Positions 48,417-60,381 are shown, counted from the stretch's first letter. The stretch: 64,000 nucleotides of DNA from Nostoc sp. 'Peltigera membranacea cyanobiont' 210A (GCF_002246015.1 NZ_NOLJ01000007.1:140166-204165), one strand, 5' to 3'. Made by a program: numbers and translations. Notes: generated by a model from the letters alone, not told the origin.

Positions 48417-51029
48417 ATGACAACCTCACAGGAGAGGATTATCCCGATTGACTTGCGAACCGAAATGTCGCAGTCTTATCTGGAATACGCCATGAGCGTG
48501 ATAGTGGGTCGGGCGTTGCCAGATGCCAGGGATGGTCTAAAACCTGTGCATCGTCGCATTCTCTACGCAATGCACGAGCTAGGTCTGCTCCACGATCGCC
48601 CCTTTAAGAAATGCGCCCGTGTAGTGGGGGAAGTATTGGGTAAATATCACCCCCACGGTGACACGGCAGTATATGATGCCTTGGTGCGGATGGCGCAGGA
48701 TTTTTCCATGCGATCGCCCCTAGTTAACGGGCATGGTAACTTTGGTTCGGTAGACAACGATCCGCCAGCCGCAATGCGGTACACAGAATGCCGCTTGCAA
48801 GCTTTAACTAGTGCTGGTCTACTCCACGACATCGAATTAGAAACTGTAGACTTTGCCGATAACTTCGACGGTTCCCAGCAAGAACCGACAGTTTTACCAG
48901 CACGGATTCCCCAGTTACTACTTAACGGTTCCTCTGGGATTGCCGTGGGTATGGCAACCAACATTCCGCCCCACAACTTGGGCGAATTGATTGATGCTTT
49001 GGTGGCTGTAATCCACAATCCAGAAATCACCGATCTCGAATTAATGCAGTATGTCCACGGCCCAGACTTTCCGACTGGGGCGCAAATTTTAGGAACATCT
49101 GCCATTCGAGAAGCTTACACTACCGGGCGCGGTTCTATTACCATGCGTGGTGTAGCTAACATTGAAACCGTTGAACAACGGGGACGCCCAGATAGAGAAG
49201 CAATTATCATCACCGAATTGCCCTATCAAACCAACAAAGCGGCGCTGATTGAAAAAATCGCCGAAATGGTGAACGAGAAGCGTCTAGAAGGGATTGCAGA
49301 TATCCGGGATGAAAGCGATCGCGACGGGATGCGAGTTGTCATCGAACTCAAGCGTGATGCTTATCCCCGCGTCGTGCTGAACAACCTCTACAAGCAAACG
49401 CCACTGCAAGCCAACTTCGGCGCAAATATGTTGGCGTTGGTGAATAGCGAACCCCAAGTACTCACCCTCAAGCAGTTCTTAACCGTCTTCTTGGATTTCC
49501 GCATCGAATCCATTGCTAGACGCACCCGTTACGAATTGCGGAAAGCCGAGGAACGCGATCATCTCCTCCAAGGGTTATTAATTGCCCTATCTCAGTTAGA
49601 TCCGATTATTGTCTTAATTCGCCATGCGCCCGATGCACCCACAGCTAAAGGCGAATTAATCACAACTTACGGACTCTCAGAAGTGCAAGCAGATGCGATT
49701 TTGCAGATGCAATTGCGCCGCTTGACTGCCTTAGAAGCAGATAAAATTCGTCTGGAACACGAAGAATTACAAACGAAGATTACCGACTTGCAAGATATTT
49801 TGGCACGTCGGGAGAGAGTGCTAGAAATCATTGAAACTGAAGTCGGGCAACTCAAAACTAACTTCGCCACACCCCGCCGCACGGTGATTTTACCAGGGGA
49901 AGGGGAATTAGACGATCGCGACTTAATTGCCAATGAAAAAGCGATAATTCTGGTGACAGAGCAAGGCTACATCAAACGGATGCCAGTCAACACCTTTGAA
50001 GCCCAAAGCCGTGCTACCAGAGGCAAAGCCGCAGCCAAGGTGAAAGATGATGATACCATTGAGCATTTTTTGACTTGCTGCGATCACGACAGTATTTTAT
50101 TCTTTAGTGAGCGTGGTGTTGTTTATTGCCTGAGAGCTTATCAAATTCCAGCGAGTTCGCGTACCAGTCGTGGCACACCAATCGTCCAAATGCTACCGAT
50201 TCCCAAAGAGGAAAAAATCACCTCAATTGTACCGGTTGACGAGTTTAGCAGCGAAGAATATCTGGTCATGCTCACTAAGGGCGGCAATATCAAGAAAACC
50301 GAATTGGCAGCCTTTAGTCATATTCGCGCCAATGGCTTGATTGCCATTTCCTTAGAAGAAGGCGACCAACTGCGCTGGGTACGACGCGCTAAAGTAGAGG
50401 ACAGCGTAATCATTGGTTCTCGTAACGGAATGGCGATTAACTTCCGGTGCAACCACGAACAACTGCGTCCTTTAAGTAGGGCGACTCGTGGGGTAAAAGC
50501 CATGAAACTCAAAAATAAAGATGAACTCGTGGGTATGGATATTCTGCCCGCAGCAATTCTGGAAACTTTGGATGTTACAGAAGCCGAAATTGAAGATATC
50601 GAAGCAATCGAAACAATCGAAACAGAAGATATCGAAATTACCGAAATTACTGAAGAGTCCGCAGAAGTGCCTAGCAGTGGCGTAGTTGGCCCTTGGGTGT
50701 TGGTAATTACAATGGGTGGATATGGTAAGCGCGTACCAGTTGCTCAATTCCGGCTGCAAAATCGTGCTGGTCAGGGTTTAATGGCAACCAAGTTCAAAAA
50801 CCGCAAAACCAAAGACAAGCTAGCAACCCTACGCATTGTGAACAACGATGATGATGAAATCATGATGGTGACAAATCGCGGTATTATCATTCGTCAAGCA
50901 GTGAATGCGATTTCTATCCAATCGCGATCGGCAACTGGAGTCAGAGTGCAGCGTTTAGACGAAGATGACGCTATTACCGGAGTAGCAATAGTTCCACCTG
51001 ATGCTGTCGATGCAGAAGAAGCAGAATAA
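48417..51029 (+). CDS. gyrA: DNA gyrase subunit A
   Basis: GyrA breaks and rejoins DNA during ATP-driven negative supercoiling. The 870 residues show the winged-helix catalytic domain with active tyrosine Y122 in AMRYTECRL. The quinolone region reads [13 protein letters not shown], with threonine at position 83 (serine in E. coli). The C-terminal beta-pinwheel starts near 505; the GyrA-box position reads QSRATRGKA, divergent from QRRGGKG. An acidic low-complexity insert (about 718-755, rich in E, I, T) interrupts the pinwheel. The gene overlaps lnt by 29 bases. A paralogous ParC assignment is less likely but possible. Confidence 0.93.
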   Translation: MTTSQERIIPIDLRTEMSQSYLEYAMSVIVGRALPDARDGLKPVHRRILYAMHELGLLHDRPFKKCARVVGEVLGKYHPHGDTAVYDALVRMAQDFSMRSPLVNGHGNFGSVDNDPPAAMRYTECRLQALTSAGLLHDIELETVDFADNFDGSQQEPTVLPARIPQLLLNGSSGIAVGMATNIPPHNLGELIDALVAVIHNPEITDLELMQYVHGPDFPTGAQILGTSAIREAYTTGRGSITMRGVANIETVEQRGRPDREAIIITELPYQTNKAALIEKIAEMVNEKRLEGIADIRDESDRDGMRVVIELKRDAYPRVVLNNLYKQTPLQANFGANMLALVNSEPQVLTLKQFLTVFLDFRIESIARRTRYELRKAEERDHLLQGLLIALSQLDPIIVLIRHAPDAPTAKGELITTYGLSEVQADAILQMQLRRLTALEADKIRLEHEELQTKITDLQDILARRERVLEIIETEVGQLKTNFATPRRTVILPGEGELDDRDLIANEKAIILVTEQGYIKRMPVNTFEAQSRATRGKAAAKVKDDDTIEHFLTCCDHDSILFFSERGVVYCLRAYQIPASSRTSRGTPIVQMLPIPKEEKITSIVPVDEFSSEEYLVMLTKGGNIKKTELAAFSHIRANGLIAISLEEGDQLRWVRRAKVEDSVIIGSRNGMAINFRCNHEQLRPLSRATRGVKAMKLKNKDELVGMDILPAAILETLDVTEAEIEDIEAIETIETEDIEITEITEESAEVPSSGVVGPWVLVITMGGYGKRVPVAQFRLQNRAGQGLMATKFKNRKTKDKLATLRIVNNDDDEIMMVTNRGIIIRQAVNAISIQSRSATGVRVQRLDEDDAITGVAIVPPDAVDAEEAE

Positions 51030-52623
51030 AAAGCAGGGGGAGAGGTTAATTGCCTTACTCCCCTATTTGATTACATTTGCTAGCGGCATTTTTATGGGGC
51101 TAACCGTAGCCCCAGTAGGTGCATGGTTCCTGGCTTGGATTGCCCTAGTCCCCTTATGGGTGCTAATTGTCACCTCAGCCAAAGGCAAAAACCAATTCCC
51201 CCCGGCTTTCCTGTGGGGTATAGGTTATCACGGTGTCGCACTATCTTGGATTACCGGAATTCATCCGATGACTTGGTTGGGCGTTCCTTGGTTGCCGAGT
51301 TTGGCAATCACCCTTTTTTGTTGGGGATTTATCAGTGTATTGGGAGGGGTATTTCTTGCTATTTGGGCGGCTGTGATGGTTCGCCTAGCCGGACAAAAAC
51401 CGTGGCTACGTATACTAATTGGTACAGCCGTCTGGTGTGGCTTAGAGAGTCTGTGGAGTGCTGGGCCTTTGTGGTGGAGTTCCCTTGCTTACACACAAAG
51501 TCCGCATAATCTTGTAATTGTACATCTAGGGCAACTGTCTGGGCCTAATACTGTGACAGCAGCGATCGTTGCCGTCAATGGCTTAATTGCTGAAGGATGG
51601 ATGAACCGCAGAGGCACAGAGGGCGCAGAGAGAATTTCCTCCGTGTCCTCCGCGCCTCTGCGGTTCGTTAATAAATACTTAGCTACCGCCGCAGGATTAT
51701 TAATTGCTTTACACCTCATAGGTTTTATCTTATACAGCCGCCCCATTGCTCAACCCCCAGAAGCGGCCTTAAAAGTGGGGATTATTCAAGGTAATATCCC
51801 GAACCGACTTTTACGAAGTTCCGAAGGGTTTCGTCGCGCCCAAGAAAATTACACCAATGGATATCTAACTTTAGCAAATCAAGGTGTAGATGCAGTCCTG
51901 ACCCCAGAAGGAGCCTTACCTATTTTCCAGCGTAATTTGCTAGAAACGGCCTTAGTTGCAGCTGTGAAGGAAAAAGGCGTAGTTGCTTGGATTGGAGCTT
52001 TTGGCGAACGGGGAGACAGTTATACAATTAGTTTGTTTACTTTCAATCCTAAAGGTGAAATTGTTAGCCGCTACGATAAGTCAAAACTAGTACCTTTGGG
52101 AGAATATATTCCCTTTGAAGGAATTTTAGGTGGACTAGTTCAGCGCTTGTCGCCTTTGGATGCACACCAAGTTGCTGGTTCAGCAAATCAGCTATTTGAC
52201 ACTCCTTTTGGTCGAGCGATCGCTAGTATATGTTATGAATCTGCTTTTCCTGAACAATTTCGCCGTCAAGCGGCTGCGGGTGGGCAATTTATTCTCAGTT
52301 CTTCTAACGATGCCCATTACACTGCATCCATGCCATTCCAGCATCATGCACAGGATATCATGCGGGCTATTGAAAGCGATCGCTGGTCAGCACGAGCAAC
52401 TAATACCGGATATTCAGCCTTTGTAGATCCTCATGGCAAAACCTTATGGATGTCTGGATATAATACCTACGAAACTCATGCTGAAACAATTTATCGGCGA
52501 CAGACACAGACTTTATATGTGCGTTGGGGTGATTGGTTAACACCGTTGTTGTTGATCTCCTCTGGAGGAGCTTGGCTAGTAATTCGCGGTATAAAGAAAT
52601 TTAGTAATGTTGGAAATCCCTAG
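51001..52623 (+). CDS. lnt: Apolipoprotein N-acyltransferase Lnt
   Basis: Lnt adds the third acyl chain to lipoproteins in the membrane. The 540 residues have an N-terminal bundle of about six helices, then a nitrilase-like catalytic domain with E303 ([10 protein letters not shown]), K362 ([12 protein letters not shown]) and C411 (ASICYESAF), and a C-terminal helix near 515-530. Residues 202-225 ([13 protein letters not shown]...) are encoded by a palindromic interspersed repeat and extend the loop before the sixth helix. The gene starts inside the 3' end of gyrA; an alternative ATG lies at 51010. Confidence 0.93.
   Translation: MLSMQKKQNKKQGERLIALLPYLITFASGIFMGLTVAPVGAWFLAWIALVPLWVLIVTSAKGKNQFPPAFLWGIGYHGVALSWITGIHPMTWLGVPWLPSLAITLFCWGFISVLGGVFLAIWAAVMVRLAGQKPWLRILIGTAVWCGLESLWSAGPLWWSSLAYTQSPHNLVIVHLGQLSGPNTVTAAIVAVNGLIAEGWMNRRGTEGAERISSVSSAPLRFVNKYLATAAGLLIALHLIGFILYSRPIAQPPEAALKVGIIQGNIPNRLLRSSEGFRRAQENYTNGYLTLANQGVDAVLTPEGALPIFQRNLLETALVAAVKEKGVVAWIGAFGERGDSYTISLFTFNPKGEIVSRYDKSKLVPLGEYIPFEGILGGLVQRLSPLDAHQVAGSANQLFDTPFGRAIASICYESAFPEQFRRQAAAGGQFILSSSNDAHYTASMPFQHHAQDIMRAIESDRWSARATNTGYSAFVDPHGKTLWMSGYNTYETHAETIYRRQTQTLYVRWGDWLTPLLLISSGGAWLVIRGIKKFSNVGNP
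51604..51665. repeat. Palindromic repeat inserted in frame in lnt
   Basis: AACCGCAGAGGC at the left is exactly inverted as GCCTCTGCGGTT at the right, a 62-base hairpin of the 'CGCAGAGG' family also seen at 34095. The frame stays open through it. Confidence 0.8.
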
Positions 52624-52659
52624 CGTATTGAGTCTTTGGAATTATTAGCAATATTCCTA

Positions 52660-53268
52660 TTATGGGGCGGCTTTTGGGGTAAAACTTTTCGATTTACTAA
52701 AATTATGGAGTTCAGAAGCGGTGAGATCGCGCCATTGACCCAATTGTAGGTCATCTAATTGTAGGTGAGCGATGCTGACCCTGACCAGTCGCAAAGTCGG
52801 AAACCCGACAGCCGCAGTCATGCGCCGAACTTGGCGGTTTTTTCCCTCTGTCAAAGTTATTTCCAGCCAAGCTGTCGGTACATTTTTGCGAAATCTAATC
52901 GGTGGGGTGCGTTCAGGTAGCTGTGGTTCTTCTGGTAAGAGCTTAACTTCTGCTGGTTGAGTGCGGTAATCTTGAATTTCCACACCTGTTTGCAACCTTT
53001 TGATAGCTTCTGCATCTGGAATTCGCTCTACCTGTACCCAGTAAGTACGTTTATGACCAAAACGCGGATGGGCAAGGCGATGTTGTAATTGTCCATCATT
53101 GGTTAACAACAGTAATCCTTCACTATCCCAGTCTAAGCGCCCCACAGGATACACATCAGACACATCAATATAATCTTTTAGGGTGCTATGTGTAGGGGCA
53201 TCTTTTGTAAACTGGCTGAGAACGCCGTATGGTTTGTAAAAAATAATATATCGGTAATGATTTGTCAT
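52660..53268 (-). CDS. rluE: 23S rRNA pseudouridine synthase, RsuA/RluE type
   Basis: The enzyme isomerises a uridine of 23S rRNA (U2457 in E. coli for RluE). The 202 residues have the short RluE layout without an S4 domain: [15 protein letters not shown], the catalytic aspartate in [46 protein letters not shown], and a DLTASEL end. The start ATG at 53268 is the first unit of a long TGTCATT heptamer array, so the leader consists entirely of repeats and has no Shine-Dalgarno. It converges on lnt. Confidence 0.9.
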   Translation of the reverse strand: MTNHYRYIIFYKPYGVLSQFTKDAPTHSTLKDYIDVSDVYPVGRLDWDSEGLLLLTNDGQLQHRLAHPRFGHKRTYWVQVERIPDAEAIKRLQTGVEIQDYRTQPAEVKLLPEEPQLPERTPPIRFRKNVPTAWLEITLTEGKNRQVRRMTAAVGFPTLRLVRVSIAHLQLDDLQLGQWRDLTASELHNFSKSKSFTPKAAP

Positions 53269-53360
53269 TTGTCATTTGTCATTTGTCATTGGTCATTTGT
53301 CATTTGTCATTTGTCATTGGTCATTTGTCATTTGTCATTTGTCATTGGTCATTAGTCATT
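53263..53360. repeat. Fourteen tandem heptamers overlapping the rluE start
   Basis: Units TGTCATT are mixed with GGTCATT and one AGTCATT. The GGTCATT variant occurs at units 5, 9 and 13, giving a higher-order period of 28 bases. On the minus strand every unit supplies an ATG and a TGA in shifting frames. Confidence 0.85.
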
Positions 53361-53395
53361 AGGTATAAGAGGAAAAGGTGCAGAGGAGAAAAACT

Positions 53396-53480
53396 TACTG
53401 CAACTTCTCCTCTGCTCCCCTGCTCCCCTGCTCCTCGGTCACTCCTCGGTCACTGAGCGTAGCCGAAGTGCCCCCATCAC
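53396..53480. repeat. GC-rich interspersed repeat before the glycosidase gene
   Basis: CTCCTCTGCTCCCCTGCTCC and two CTCCTCGGTCA units followed by CTGAGCGTAGCCGAAG belong to the repeat family at 12853-13021. No gene is present. Confidence 0.5.
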
Positions 53481-53543
53481 ACTGGGCAAAATTATCCAAA
53501 GATTTGGGCATCCTAATAAAAACAATATAGTGAAGAGTTGCTT

Positions 53544-54416
53544 ATGCCAAGTTCTAAAATTTGCCGACGGTCTTTCTTGTTTTTAGGAGGTGCTGTCTTG
53601 GCACAAGGATTAACATTGGCACTCCCCGCAGCCGCTCAAACTGTACAAGTTAAGAGGGGTAAGGTAAATGGTTTCTCTTTTTATCAAACTATTATTGACC
53701 TCACTGACCCCAAAACCTTCATTACTATTGGTTTAGCGAATAATGCAACTTTGGCTAATACTAATCAAAAAACTAGTGGTGATGAAGAATTTAATAACCT
53801 AGTGGCTCGTCATCGCGCCGCTGTCGTTGCTAATGGTACATTTTTTGCCAAGAATGCCCAGAAAACAGTGATGGGTAACATGGTAGCAGCAGGAAGATTC
53901 ATCAAATATAGCCAGTGGGAAAATTATGGCACTACTTTGGGGTTGCGAGTTGGCAATAAACCGGAAATGGTGACAGCACGGGTTGATGGTAAACCGGAAT
54001 GGAATCAACATTGGTTGTCTATTACCTGCGGGCCTCGACTGTTGAGACAGGGACAAATTTGGCTGAAGCCGGATGTTGAAGGATTTAAAGATCCTGGTGT
54101 TTTAGGTACTGGCGCCCGAACTGCGATCGGGTTTCCTGCTGATGGTAAAAAGCTATTTTTGATCAATTTTGATAGTGGATTAACTTTACAGCAAGAAGCG
54201 CAAGCAATGAAAGCAATCGGCTGTCACGAAGCGATGAATTTAGATGGTGGTGCATCGAAAGCTTTTGCTGCTAACGGTAAAATTTTAGTCCCCGCCGGAC
54301 GCCCACTAACTAATGTGATTGTTGTTTATGATGCTAAGAATCCTGCTCCTGCTGCTTTACAACAATCATGGAGCAGATTTCAAAAAGGCGATCGCCCCAT
54401 CATACCTGGTCGTTAA
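53544..54416 (+). CDS. Phosphodiester glycosidase (NAGPA) family exported protein
   Basis: The protein has about 290 residues. The N-terminus has a twin-arginine-like pattern (CRRSFLFLGG) before a hydrophobic stretch and an AQA/AAA cleavage region near residue 30, so Tat export is possible. The domain is the NAGPA/DUF2233 fold: VVANGTFFAKNAQKTVMGNMVAAG, TCGPRLLRQGQ, ARTAIGFPADGKKLFLINFDSG, and the diagnostic MNLDGGASKAFAANG. Such enzymes remove N-acetylglucosamine or other sugars from phosphodiesters, acting probably on cell-wall or surface polymers. The ATG at 53544 is preferred over the TTG at 53538. Confidence 0.85.
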   Translation: MPSSKICRRSFLFLGGAVLAQGLTLALPAAAQTVQVKRGKVNGFSFYQTIIDLTDPKTFITIGLANNATLANTNQKTSGDEEFNNLVARHRAAVVANGTFFAKNAQKTVMGNMVAAGRFIKYSQWENYGTTLGLRVGNKPEMVTARVDGKPEWNQHWLSITCGPRLLRQGQIWLKPDVEGFKDPGVLGTGARTAIGFPADGKKLFLINFDSGLTLQQEAQAMKAIGCHEAMNLDGGASKAFAANGKILVPAGRPLTNVIVVYDAKNPAPAALQQSWSRFQKGDRPIIPGR

Positions 54417-54439
54417 AAGCTTTTAATTGAGAGTACTGG

Positions 54440-54560
54440 ATTGCGTAGGCGTAGCCCGTCGTAGACATCGCTTCTTTAACTTATCCTGCCAGAGTACCGA
54501 TTAAAAAATATTCAAAAATGCCGCAGCTACGCTCGTTGTAGACATCGCTTTTCTAAACGT
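54440..54560. repeat. Interspersed repeats with GCGTAGGCGTAGCCC words
   Basis: GCGTAGGCGTAGCCCGTCG and two CGTCGTAGACATCGCTT / TTGTAGACATCGCTTTTC words lie in the gap before the lactate dehydrogenase gene. They are inverted relatives of the repeat inside the glycerophosphodiesterase gene. Confidence 0.5.
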
Positions 54561-54614
54561 CAAGGTATTATGTACTCGAACACCGTGCAGCATACATAAA
54601 ATCTGAGGTTTTGC

Positions 54615-55607
54615 ATGAAAGTAGCAGTTTTCAGTACAAAAGCCTACGATCGGCAGTTTTTGTCAGCTGCAAATTCTCCCATCCAACACGAGTTAGTATT
54701 TTTTGAACCCCGTTTAAATCGGGATACGGCTATCCTTGCTGCCGAATTTCCAGCGGTTTGCGTATTTGTCCACGATCAGGTTGATGCCACAACTTTAGAA
54801 CTTCTCGCCTCACGGGGAACTCGTCTGATTGTCCTTCGCTGTGCAGGGTTTAACAATGTAGACTTACAAGCCGCAGCAGACTTAGGAATTACCGTTGTGC
54901 GTGTTCCCGCCTATTCACCTTATGGGGTGGCAGAACACGCTGTAGGATTGATTTTAAGCCTAAATCGCAAAATTCATCGTGCCTACAACCGTGTTCGAGA
55001 AGGCAATTTTTCTTTAGATGGACTGTTGGGATTTAATTTGCATGAGCGCACAGTCGGCATTGTTGGCACCGGCAAAATCGGTCTGATTTTAGGACAGATT
55101 ATGAAGGGATTTGGCTGTAACCTACTCGCCTATGACGTTTATCGCAATCCCGAATTGGAGGCGCTAGGTGGAAAGTATGTAGAACTACCTGAGCTATTTG
55201 CCAATTCCGATATTATCTCCCTGCATTGCCCCCTGACTCCTGAAACCCATCACTTAATTAACACTGAGGCTATAGAACAGATTAAGCCAGGTGTGATGCT
55301 AATTAATACTAGCCGAGGAGCGCTGATTGATACCCAAGCTGTGATTGAGGGATTGAAATCTGGTAAAATTGGCTATCTTGGTGTAGATGTCTACGAACAA
55401 GAATCGGAATTGTTCTTTGAGGATTTGTCTGGCGAAATTATTCAAGATGATATTTTTCAGCGTCTGACAACATTCCCCAATGTACTTATCACCGGACATC
55501 AAGCCTTTTTTACAGCAGAAGCTCTCTACAATATTGCAGAAACAACCTTTGCTAATATTACCGATATTGAACAGGGTCGTCCTTGTGCAAATGAAATTCG
55601 CGCCTAA
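54615..55607 (+). CDS. ldhA: D-lactate dehydrogenase (2-hydroxyacid dehydrogenase family)
   Basis: The enzyme reduces pyruvate to D-lactate with NADH during dark or anoxic fermentation; related 2-hydroxyacids are possible substrates. The 330 residues begin [15 protein letters not shown], typical of the LdhA branch. The Rossmann motif is [11 protein letters not shown] near 150. The catalytic triad is R in [10 protein letters not shown] in VYEQESE, and H in ITGHQAF near 296. '[15 protein letters not shown]' is also conserved. The gene stands alone, with a short leader behind repeat DNA. Confidence 0.9.
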   Translation: MKVAVFSTKAYDRQFLSAANSPIQHELVFFEPRLNRDTAILAAEFPAVCVFVHDQVDATTLELLASRGTRLIVLRCAGFNNVDLQAAADLGITVVRVPAYSPYGVAEHAVGLILSLNRKIHRAYNRVREGNFSLDGLLGFNLHERTVGIVGTGKIGLILGQIMKGFGCNLLAYDVYRNPELEALGGKYVELPELFANSDIISLHCPLTPETHHLINTEAIEQIKPGVMLINTSRGALIDTQAVIEGLKSGKIGYLGVDVYEQESELFFEDLSGEIIQDDIFQRLTTFPNVLITGHQAFFTAEALYNIAETTFANITDIEQGRPCANEIRA

Positions 55608-55691
55608 ACCCTAAAATCCAAAATTGTTTTACCTCATAAATTGTTAACACCTTTGCTCCCAGATATAACCAAGGTGCTACACTACATCCAT

Positions 55692-55767
55692 GCTAGGGGT
55701 GCCTACATAACGAGGCTGAGATCAAACCCTTAACACCTGAGTCTGGGTAATACCAGCGGAGGGAAGC
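55692..55767 (+). promoter_or_regulatory. TPP riboswitch (THI element)
   Basis: AGGGGTGCC, then GAGGCTGAGATCAAACCCTT, then ACACCTGAGTCTGGGTAATACC and AGCGGAGGGAAGC are the conserved blocks of the thiamine pyrophosphate aptamer. It ends 22 bases before thiC, so control of translation or of a short terminator near the start codon is likely. Confidence 0.95.
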
Positions 55768-55777
55768 TGTTTATTGA

Positions 55778-57163
<1,386 letters not shown>

Positions 57164-57168
57164 CAGAT

Positions 57169-57187
57169 TAGACCTCTTGCAAAAGTC
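57169..57187. repeat. Solitary end of MITE family C
   Basis: TAGACCTCTTGCAAAAGTC just after thiC matches the inverted ends of the element at 18080-18204; no partner end is found nearby. Confidence 0.5.
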
Positions 57188-57292
57188 AAAAAACCGCTGT
57201 AACTGGTGTCAACTATAAGTTAAAACTCTTTTAAAACCTTGTTCCCAGTCGGAGACTGGGAATGAGACAAAATGGTTTTGCTTCACGTGAAA

Positions 57293-57502
57293 GTGGAAGC
57301 TGCTACAGGCTGCGCGTAACACGGAAACGTTAAAGCGGAAGTTCCTACAGGCTGCGCAAAACACGGAAACGTTAAAGCGGAAGCTGCTACAGGCTGCGCG
57401 TAACACGGAAACGTTAAAGCGGAAGTTCTTACAGGGAAGGCGGAAGCTGCTACAGGCTGCGCATAACACGGAAACGTCAAAGCGGAAGTTCTTACAGGGA
57501 AG
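57293..57502. repeat. 42-bp tandem repeat array
   Basis: Four 42-base units (57293, 57335, 57377, 57440) start with GCGGAAGCTGCTACAGGCTG or a close variant and end ACACGGAAACGTTAAA. Two half units of 21 bases (57419 and 57482) end in ACAGGGAAG. Since 42 is divisible by three, open frames run through on the minus strand with a 14-residue repeat (FRFNVSVLRAACSS), but no start site or second domain supports a protein. A hairpin CCCAGTCGGAGACTGGG precedes the array at 57243. Confidence 0.8.
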
Positions 57503-57610
57503 AATATTTTGATTTTTGCTCAGTAATATGTGGTTATTTAACAGAGCATTAAAAATACCCCACCTTAACCCTCCCCGTATGTATTGGGGAGGGAACTAAA
57601 TTTCTTGTTT

Positions 57611-57995
57611 CCCCCCTTTATAAGGGCAGGGCTGTTTCATATCATGTCCGAATAAATAGTTATGATTCCCACAGTCATTGCACCCCACCCCCAACCCCTC
57701 CCCGCAAGCGGGGAGGGGAGAGAAAGCGTAGCTTTGGCGGGGTGGGGTTCTTCGGGTTTAATAAGTAATCAAGCGGACATGATATCATTCCCCAAAGAGC
57801 TTTAAAAATCAAGGGTTCTAGCAATTAAAAATTGGTTATTTTGTTACCAGCGTGCAGAGAAAATGAACTATTTTACTGATATCTCAGTGATTAAATGTTC
57901 ATTTCATGACTAGCATTACTTACAATTTTCTCGCTAACCATCTTGACAAATCCTGTTTGAAATGGAATGAAACAGCCCTGCCTTTATAAGGGGGG
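57611..57995. repeat. Outer inverted-repeat element enclosing a family A MITE
   Basis: CCCCCCTTTATAAGGGCAGG plus GCTGTTTCAT at the left is inverted, with one indel, as ATGAAACAGCCCTGCC plus TTTATAAGGGGGG at the right. The family A element at 57638-57787 starts where the left arm ends, so it probably inserted in or beside the older element. The remaining interior (57788-57966) shows no gene. Confidence 0.6.
57638..57787. repeat. MITE-like element, family A, copy 2
   Basis: The ends are CATATCATGTCCGAATAAAT at the left and, inverted, ATATCATGTCCGCTTGATTA at the right. These are the same two distinct arms as at 1978-2143, in reversed order, so this copy lies in the opposite orientation. The interior is a GC-rich hairpin of CCCCACCCCC and GGGGTGGGG words. 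A decayed third left arm (ATATCAAGTCTGGCTAATTA) is at 57998. Confidence 0.65.
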
Positions 57996-58066
57996 TAATA
58001 TCAAGTCTGGCTAATTAGTTATGATTCCCGAATCTATGCAGAAACCCAAAAACCCTTCGCTCCTAC

Positions 58067-60055
58067 TTAAAATCCGATTTCAATAGTCAAACTGCGAATC
58101 TTTCCTGTATCTCCTTCAGCTTTATCTGCAACTTCCAGAGTCCAGGTTCCTTGGGGACTTTTACCTTTAAAGGCAGCAAGTTTAGGGGTGTTTACCTCGT
58201 CATAAGTTGTTTTAATATTATCTGTAGCTCCGCCTTGGCGATCGTGCAGAACTATGGGAAGTATACCTGTTTGCACTGGGGGAAGGAGAGTAACTATAAG
58301 ATCCCCAATATACGTATGCTCGATATCTACATTAACTTTGATGGATTTGAGGAGGGTGGTATTAGCGATCGCCAACGATAATGTTGATGTTTGCAAGTCG
58401 TTAATTGGGATGTCTTGCACTGCCTGGAAAATACTAATGGGCGATGTTTGCGCGGGCTTGGCTAATTCTACAGCTTTCAGAGCATTAATTCGACCGTAAC
58501 CGTAAAAGGGGCTGCGACCATTGGCATCATATTTACCTCCGGCTGAATCAATGCGATCGCAGGAGCGTTTAAAAATATCTCGCACTTCATCCCAACGCAG
58601 ATTTGGGTTTCTGGCAAGAATCAAGGCTGCTACACCTGCTGCACCTGGACAAGCACTAGAAGTTCCGCCAAATTCGTTCGTATAGTTGCCTAAAGCTTCA
58701 CCCAGATTTCGATTACCCGAATTATAACCGAGTACACCAGAGCGATCGGTTGTCCAAATTCCAGTGGTTTGAGAAATATCACCATTGTTGCTGGGGAAGG
58801 CACACCAAACCGCCTGACCAAAATCACTGTAAGCGCTTCTTGTGCCGTAGTCGTTACAGGCTGCCACTGCAATCACCTTTTGATAGCTGGCATAGCCGTC
58901 ATTATCGACGCTTTCGTTACCATTGCCAGCTGCGAATAAAATTACACAGCCCTTGCCATTGCGCCCTTTATTGATTGCAAAATCTATAGCAAGTCGTGTG
59001 GAATCAGGCAAAGGTACTTTTTGCTTGTGTGCAGGATCGTCTGGCTCAAACCAAGTACCGTCTGCTGGTCCCCAGCTACAAGAAATAACATCAGCACCAT
59101 TTTGAGCTGCCCAAACAAAAGCATCTGCTTCATCCTGCGATCCCAGCGCCGAAGCTAAACGAATCGGCATGAGCTTTGCACCCGGTGCTACACCAGATGC
59201 CCCAAAGTTACCGTTTGCACACGCTACTCCTGCACAGGATGTACCGTGGTTATTATCATTTCCCGGTCTGGGATTGTTCGTTTTACGTGTGACATCACGC
59301 GGGGCAACAATCTTGCCAGAGGAACGGAACTCTTCATGATCGAGATCCACACCATCATCGATAATTGCAATAATTGTCCCAGTGCCATTGCTCAACTTCC
59401 AAGCGGCTTCAACGTTGGCATGGGCGTTAATTGTCTTACCATTAATTGTTGTTTGCTTTAAGTGCCACTGCTGCGGGAAAACCTGACGTTGGCGTGACTC
59501 ACGCGCTAGTTCAGGATGACACAGTTCAACTGATTCCTCATTTAGAAGTCTTTCGGCAATGTCAAAGACGGCTATACCGGTATTTGCAGGGGCACTGACA
59601 AAGTAAGCATTTCGTGCATATTCAAGTTGGCGTTTAATTGTTAAGTTGTAACGTCTTAAAACCTCTTGGCAGACACCTGACTCTTGTTCACTATCAAATT
59701 TAACAAAAAGGTTTTCAGTGTAGACTACAGGTTGCTGGGATACTGGATCGATGAGGACACGTCCGGCAAATTGGACTTCAGACTCTCTGTTGAGAATTTC
59801 ACGGGCATAATCGCGCAAAGCGGCCCCCTGATTTGGAACTTTAGCTTGCAGAATTTCTACACCCGCTTGCCGAAACCGTGTTTTTAACTCAAATTGATTG
59901 AGGATGCTACGAGCTGTAGGTGACACAGGTGCGACTTCAAAGGATCTTGCACCCACAAGAGTGCTGCGGCTTTCGGTACGCACTACAACGTGTTCCTTAC
60001 TGATAGCAAATTCATACTTTTGGCCGTTCTGTCCACCATAACTAACCTGAACCAT
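58067..60055 (-). CDS. prcA: Subtilisin-family calcium-dependent protease (PrcA-type)
   Basis: The 662 residues have a long N-terminal prodomain (1-190) ending 'ELARESRQRQVFPQQWHLKQ', an S8 catalytic domain and a P (proprotein convertase) domain from about 545, with 'IPINDLQTSTLSLAIANTTLLKSIKVNVDIEHTYIGDLIVTLLPP'. Catalytic residues are D233 in IIDDGVD, H270 in NNHGTSCAG, N376 and S464 in FGGTSSACPG. No signal peptide is seen. Family knowledge: the Anabaena PrcA calcium-dependent protease has this size and domain order. The prodomain segment 115-190 is strikingly like the product of the divergent gene at 60382. Confidence 0.88.
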   Translation of the reverse strand: MVQVSYGGQNGQKYEFAISKEHVVVRTESRSTLVGARSFEVAPVSPTARSILNQFELKTRFRQAGVEILQAKVPNQGAALRDYAREILNRESEVQFAGRVLIDPVSQQPVVYTENLFVKFDSEQESGVCQEVLRRYNLTIKRQLEYARNAYFVSAPANTGIAVFDIAERLLNEESVELCHPELARESRQRQVFPQQWHLKQTTINGKTINAHANVEAAWKLSNGTGTIIAIIDDGVDLDHEEFRSSGKIVAPRDVTRKTNNPRPGNDNNHGTSCAGVACANGNFGASGVAPGAKLMPIRLASALGSQDEADAFVWAAQNGADVISCSWGPADGTWFEPDDPAHKQKVPLPDSTRLAIDFAINKGRNGKGCVILFAAGNGNESVDNDGYASYQKVIAVAACNDYGTRSAYSDFGQAVWCAFPSNNGDISQTTGIWTTDRSGVLGYNSGNRNLGEALGNYTNEFGGTSSACPGAAGVAALILARNPNLRWDEVRDIFKRSCDRIDSAGGKYDANGRSPFYGYGRINALKAVELAKPAQTSPISIFQAVQDIPINDLQTSTLSLAIANTTLLKSIKVNVDIEHTYIGDLIVTLLPPVQTGILPIVLHDRQGGATDNIKTTYDEVNTPKLAAFKGKSPQGTWTLEVADKAEGDTGKIRSLTIEIGF

Positions 60056-60381
60056 TTTTTAATCTCCTAAATGTTTTGAAAATTGGGAATTGGGAAAACC
60101 GTATTATGCCTTACTTTTAAAGCTTGCGGCCCGCATCGTAGGCTTACCTTTAGTTTATGGATGCTTTTTAGTTCATGTGTTATATGTGTATTACGATACA
60201 AAATTTAATCTATCTAAGTTCATATAAACCTTCGATTCATCTTTCCAGAAAAGAGGGGATTCAAAATCAGGTTGCTTTAAGAATCTTCACTATCTGTAGG
60301 GGCGTATAACTGTGCATCACGATGAAAAAAATGTATTTCGTACCACTGAAAACGCTATAACATCATTAGAACTTGAGAAAG

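Noticed and set aside
57209-57480. Two minus-strand frames with 14-residue repeats
   Set aside because: They arise because the tandem unit is 42 bases; no ribosome binding site, signal or second domain is seen.
57243-57502. Possible CRISPR array at the 42-bp repeats
   Set aside because: The units abut without unique spacers, vary in sequence, and no cas gene is near.
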